Assembly (NCBI GenBank): GCA_964036045.1
Contig: OZ038383.1
Location: forward strand, 40,054,294 to 40,118,293
Reading direction: 5' to 3'
Length of the DNA: 64,000 nucleotides
Origin: Eutreptiella sp. 'Long Island Sound 2002'
Taxonomy: Eukaryota; Euglenozoa; Euglenophyceae; Eutreptiales; Eutreptiaceae
Part shown: one piece after another, positions 63,412 to 64,000 of the stretch
Layout of the letters: each line of letters starts with the position of its first letter
Position numbering within the stretch: the stretch's first letter is position 1
Notes under the pieces: model-generated
Seen by the model: only the letters and a program-made list of their open reading frames with translations
Told to the model about the DNA's origin: nothing
Databases searched by the model: none
Program-made: the position numbers and the translations under genes

Positions 63412-64000
63412 TCAGTGCAAAAAAAGCTTGAAAAAGAAGACAAAAGCGCTTTTGTAGCGCTTCAAAGACTTGTCACGTTGCGATAAAAATTGGTCAGCCG
63501 TTGTGGCCGTGCAGTCGGTTGGGAGCAATTGCTCCCTGAGACATAAGCGAAAATCACATCTCATCGCGGGGCGGGCAACGGCGCCCGCGATGGTGTCTCG
63601 AATATGCTCGGGCACCGTCTTTTGAAAAATATCGCGCAATTCGGCTCGAAGAGCCGTAGTAGTAGGGGCCACCACGGGGCAGCCCGCCAAAACGGCACTA
63701 CTTTGAGAAGAGGGAATCGGGACAAGCGATTGAGAAAGGGGTGATTGATCTTCCAAGGGGGGTGGGCGTAGGCAAAGCGGATCCCTTGGAGAGATGCTTG
63801 AAGGGTGTCCGTCAACACTTGGTGAGGGTGTGACGTTGGCTACCGGCAAGCAAACGTGTTGCATTTGGCACTCTCCAGAGCCACAAAAAGATCTAGATGT
63901 GGCGTCTCCAGCGCCCCTGTGACTTGGTGAAAAATGTGGTCCTGGAGGACGACTTCGCGCACGTTGATAGTCCGTCGGGATACTATATCGGCTGAATTGG
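63412..64000 (-). pseudogene. Fragment of a retroelement pol with DIRS-type Dam-like domain
   Basis: Read on the minus strand from the window edge, one frame gives INVREVVLQDHIFHQVTG and LDLFVALESAKCNTF, then (after a stop) LTDTLQASLQGIRFAYAHPP and RAAPWWPLLLRL. This fits the DIRS-type pattern LDLFAS...DAL...W.....AY.PPW...PW. Another frame (63412-63864) carries a plausible continuation, LRAELRDIFQKTVPEHIRDT. The element is cut by the window end and frameshifted. The parent could be a DIRS- or Ty3-like element. Confidence 0.5.

Overview
The window is eukaryotic nuclear DNA made almost entirely of nested transposable elements. No intact host gene was recognised. Evidence for a eukaryote: chromodomain-carrying Ty3/gypsy (Metaviridae-type) LTR retrotransposons, a non-LTR retrotransposon with APE-type endonuclease and RNase H, a hAT-type inverted-repeat element, and a broken copy of pyrophosphate-dependent phosphofructokinase (PFP), an enzyme of plants, algae and many protists. 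Both visible primer-binding sites match the 3' end of an initiator-Met tRNA ending CCTCTGCTACCA, not the usual land-plant form (CTCTGATACCA). A repeat-rich green alga or other photosynthetic protist is my guess; the sequence does not prove it.

Layout. 1-3602: end of pol and 3' LTR of a chromovirus of family F1 (copy F1a, + strand), inserted into gag of a related, decayed element F2 (3603-about 15.6 kb, + strand). The F2 3' LTR is itself split by a 2.4-kb insertion (10831-13206) with a 13-bp target duplication and a (CTAC)5 tail; it starts with part of a tandem PFP gene. 16.0-34.4 kb, - strand: an unrecognised, broken gene X. X is split by a 1.18-kb hAT-type element (16222-17401, 8-bp TSD) and by a full 13.2-kb F1 copy (F1b, 19550-32753, - strand). 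34.6-36.9 kb: strand-skewed GT-rich DNA and a duplicated TATA-bearing unit. 37551-50405: a young, complete chromovirus F3 with identical-looking 344-bp LTRs. 51.4-62.8 kb: a decayed LINE (L) carrying an AlkB-like dioxygenase domain between its N-terminal ORF and its endonuclease. It is interrupted by a 3.5-kb non-autonomous element E (52193-55729) with an unusual split-repeat layout. 63.4-64.0 kb: a fragment of another retroelement on the - strand.

How the parts work. In all three chromovirus families Gag and Pol lie in one reading frame separated by a UAG codon, with a similar post-stop context, suggesting Gag-Pol is made by stop-codon readthrough. All three also carry, between protease and reverse transcriptase, a domain resembling the Dam-like domain known from DIRS elements and phage adenine methyltransferases. 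The nesting order can be read from the junctions: F2 before F1a; F2 LTR before the PFP insertion; X before the hAT element and F1b; LINE L before E.
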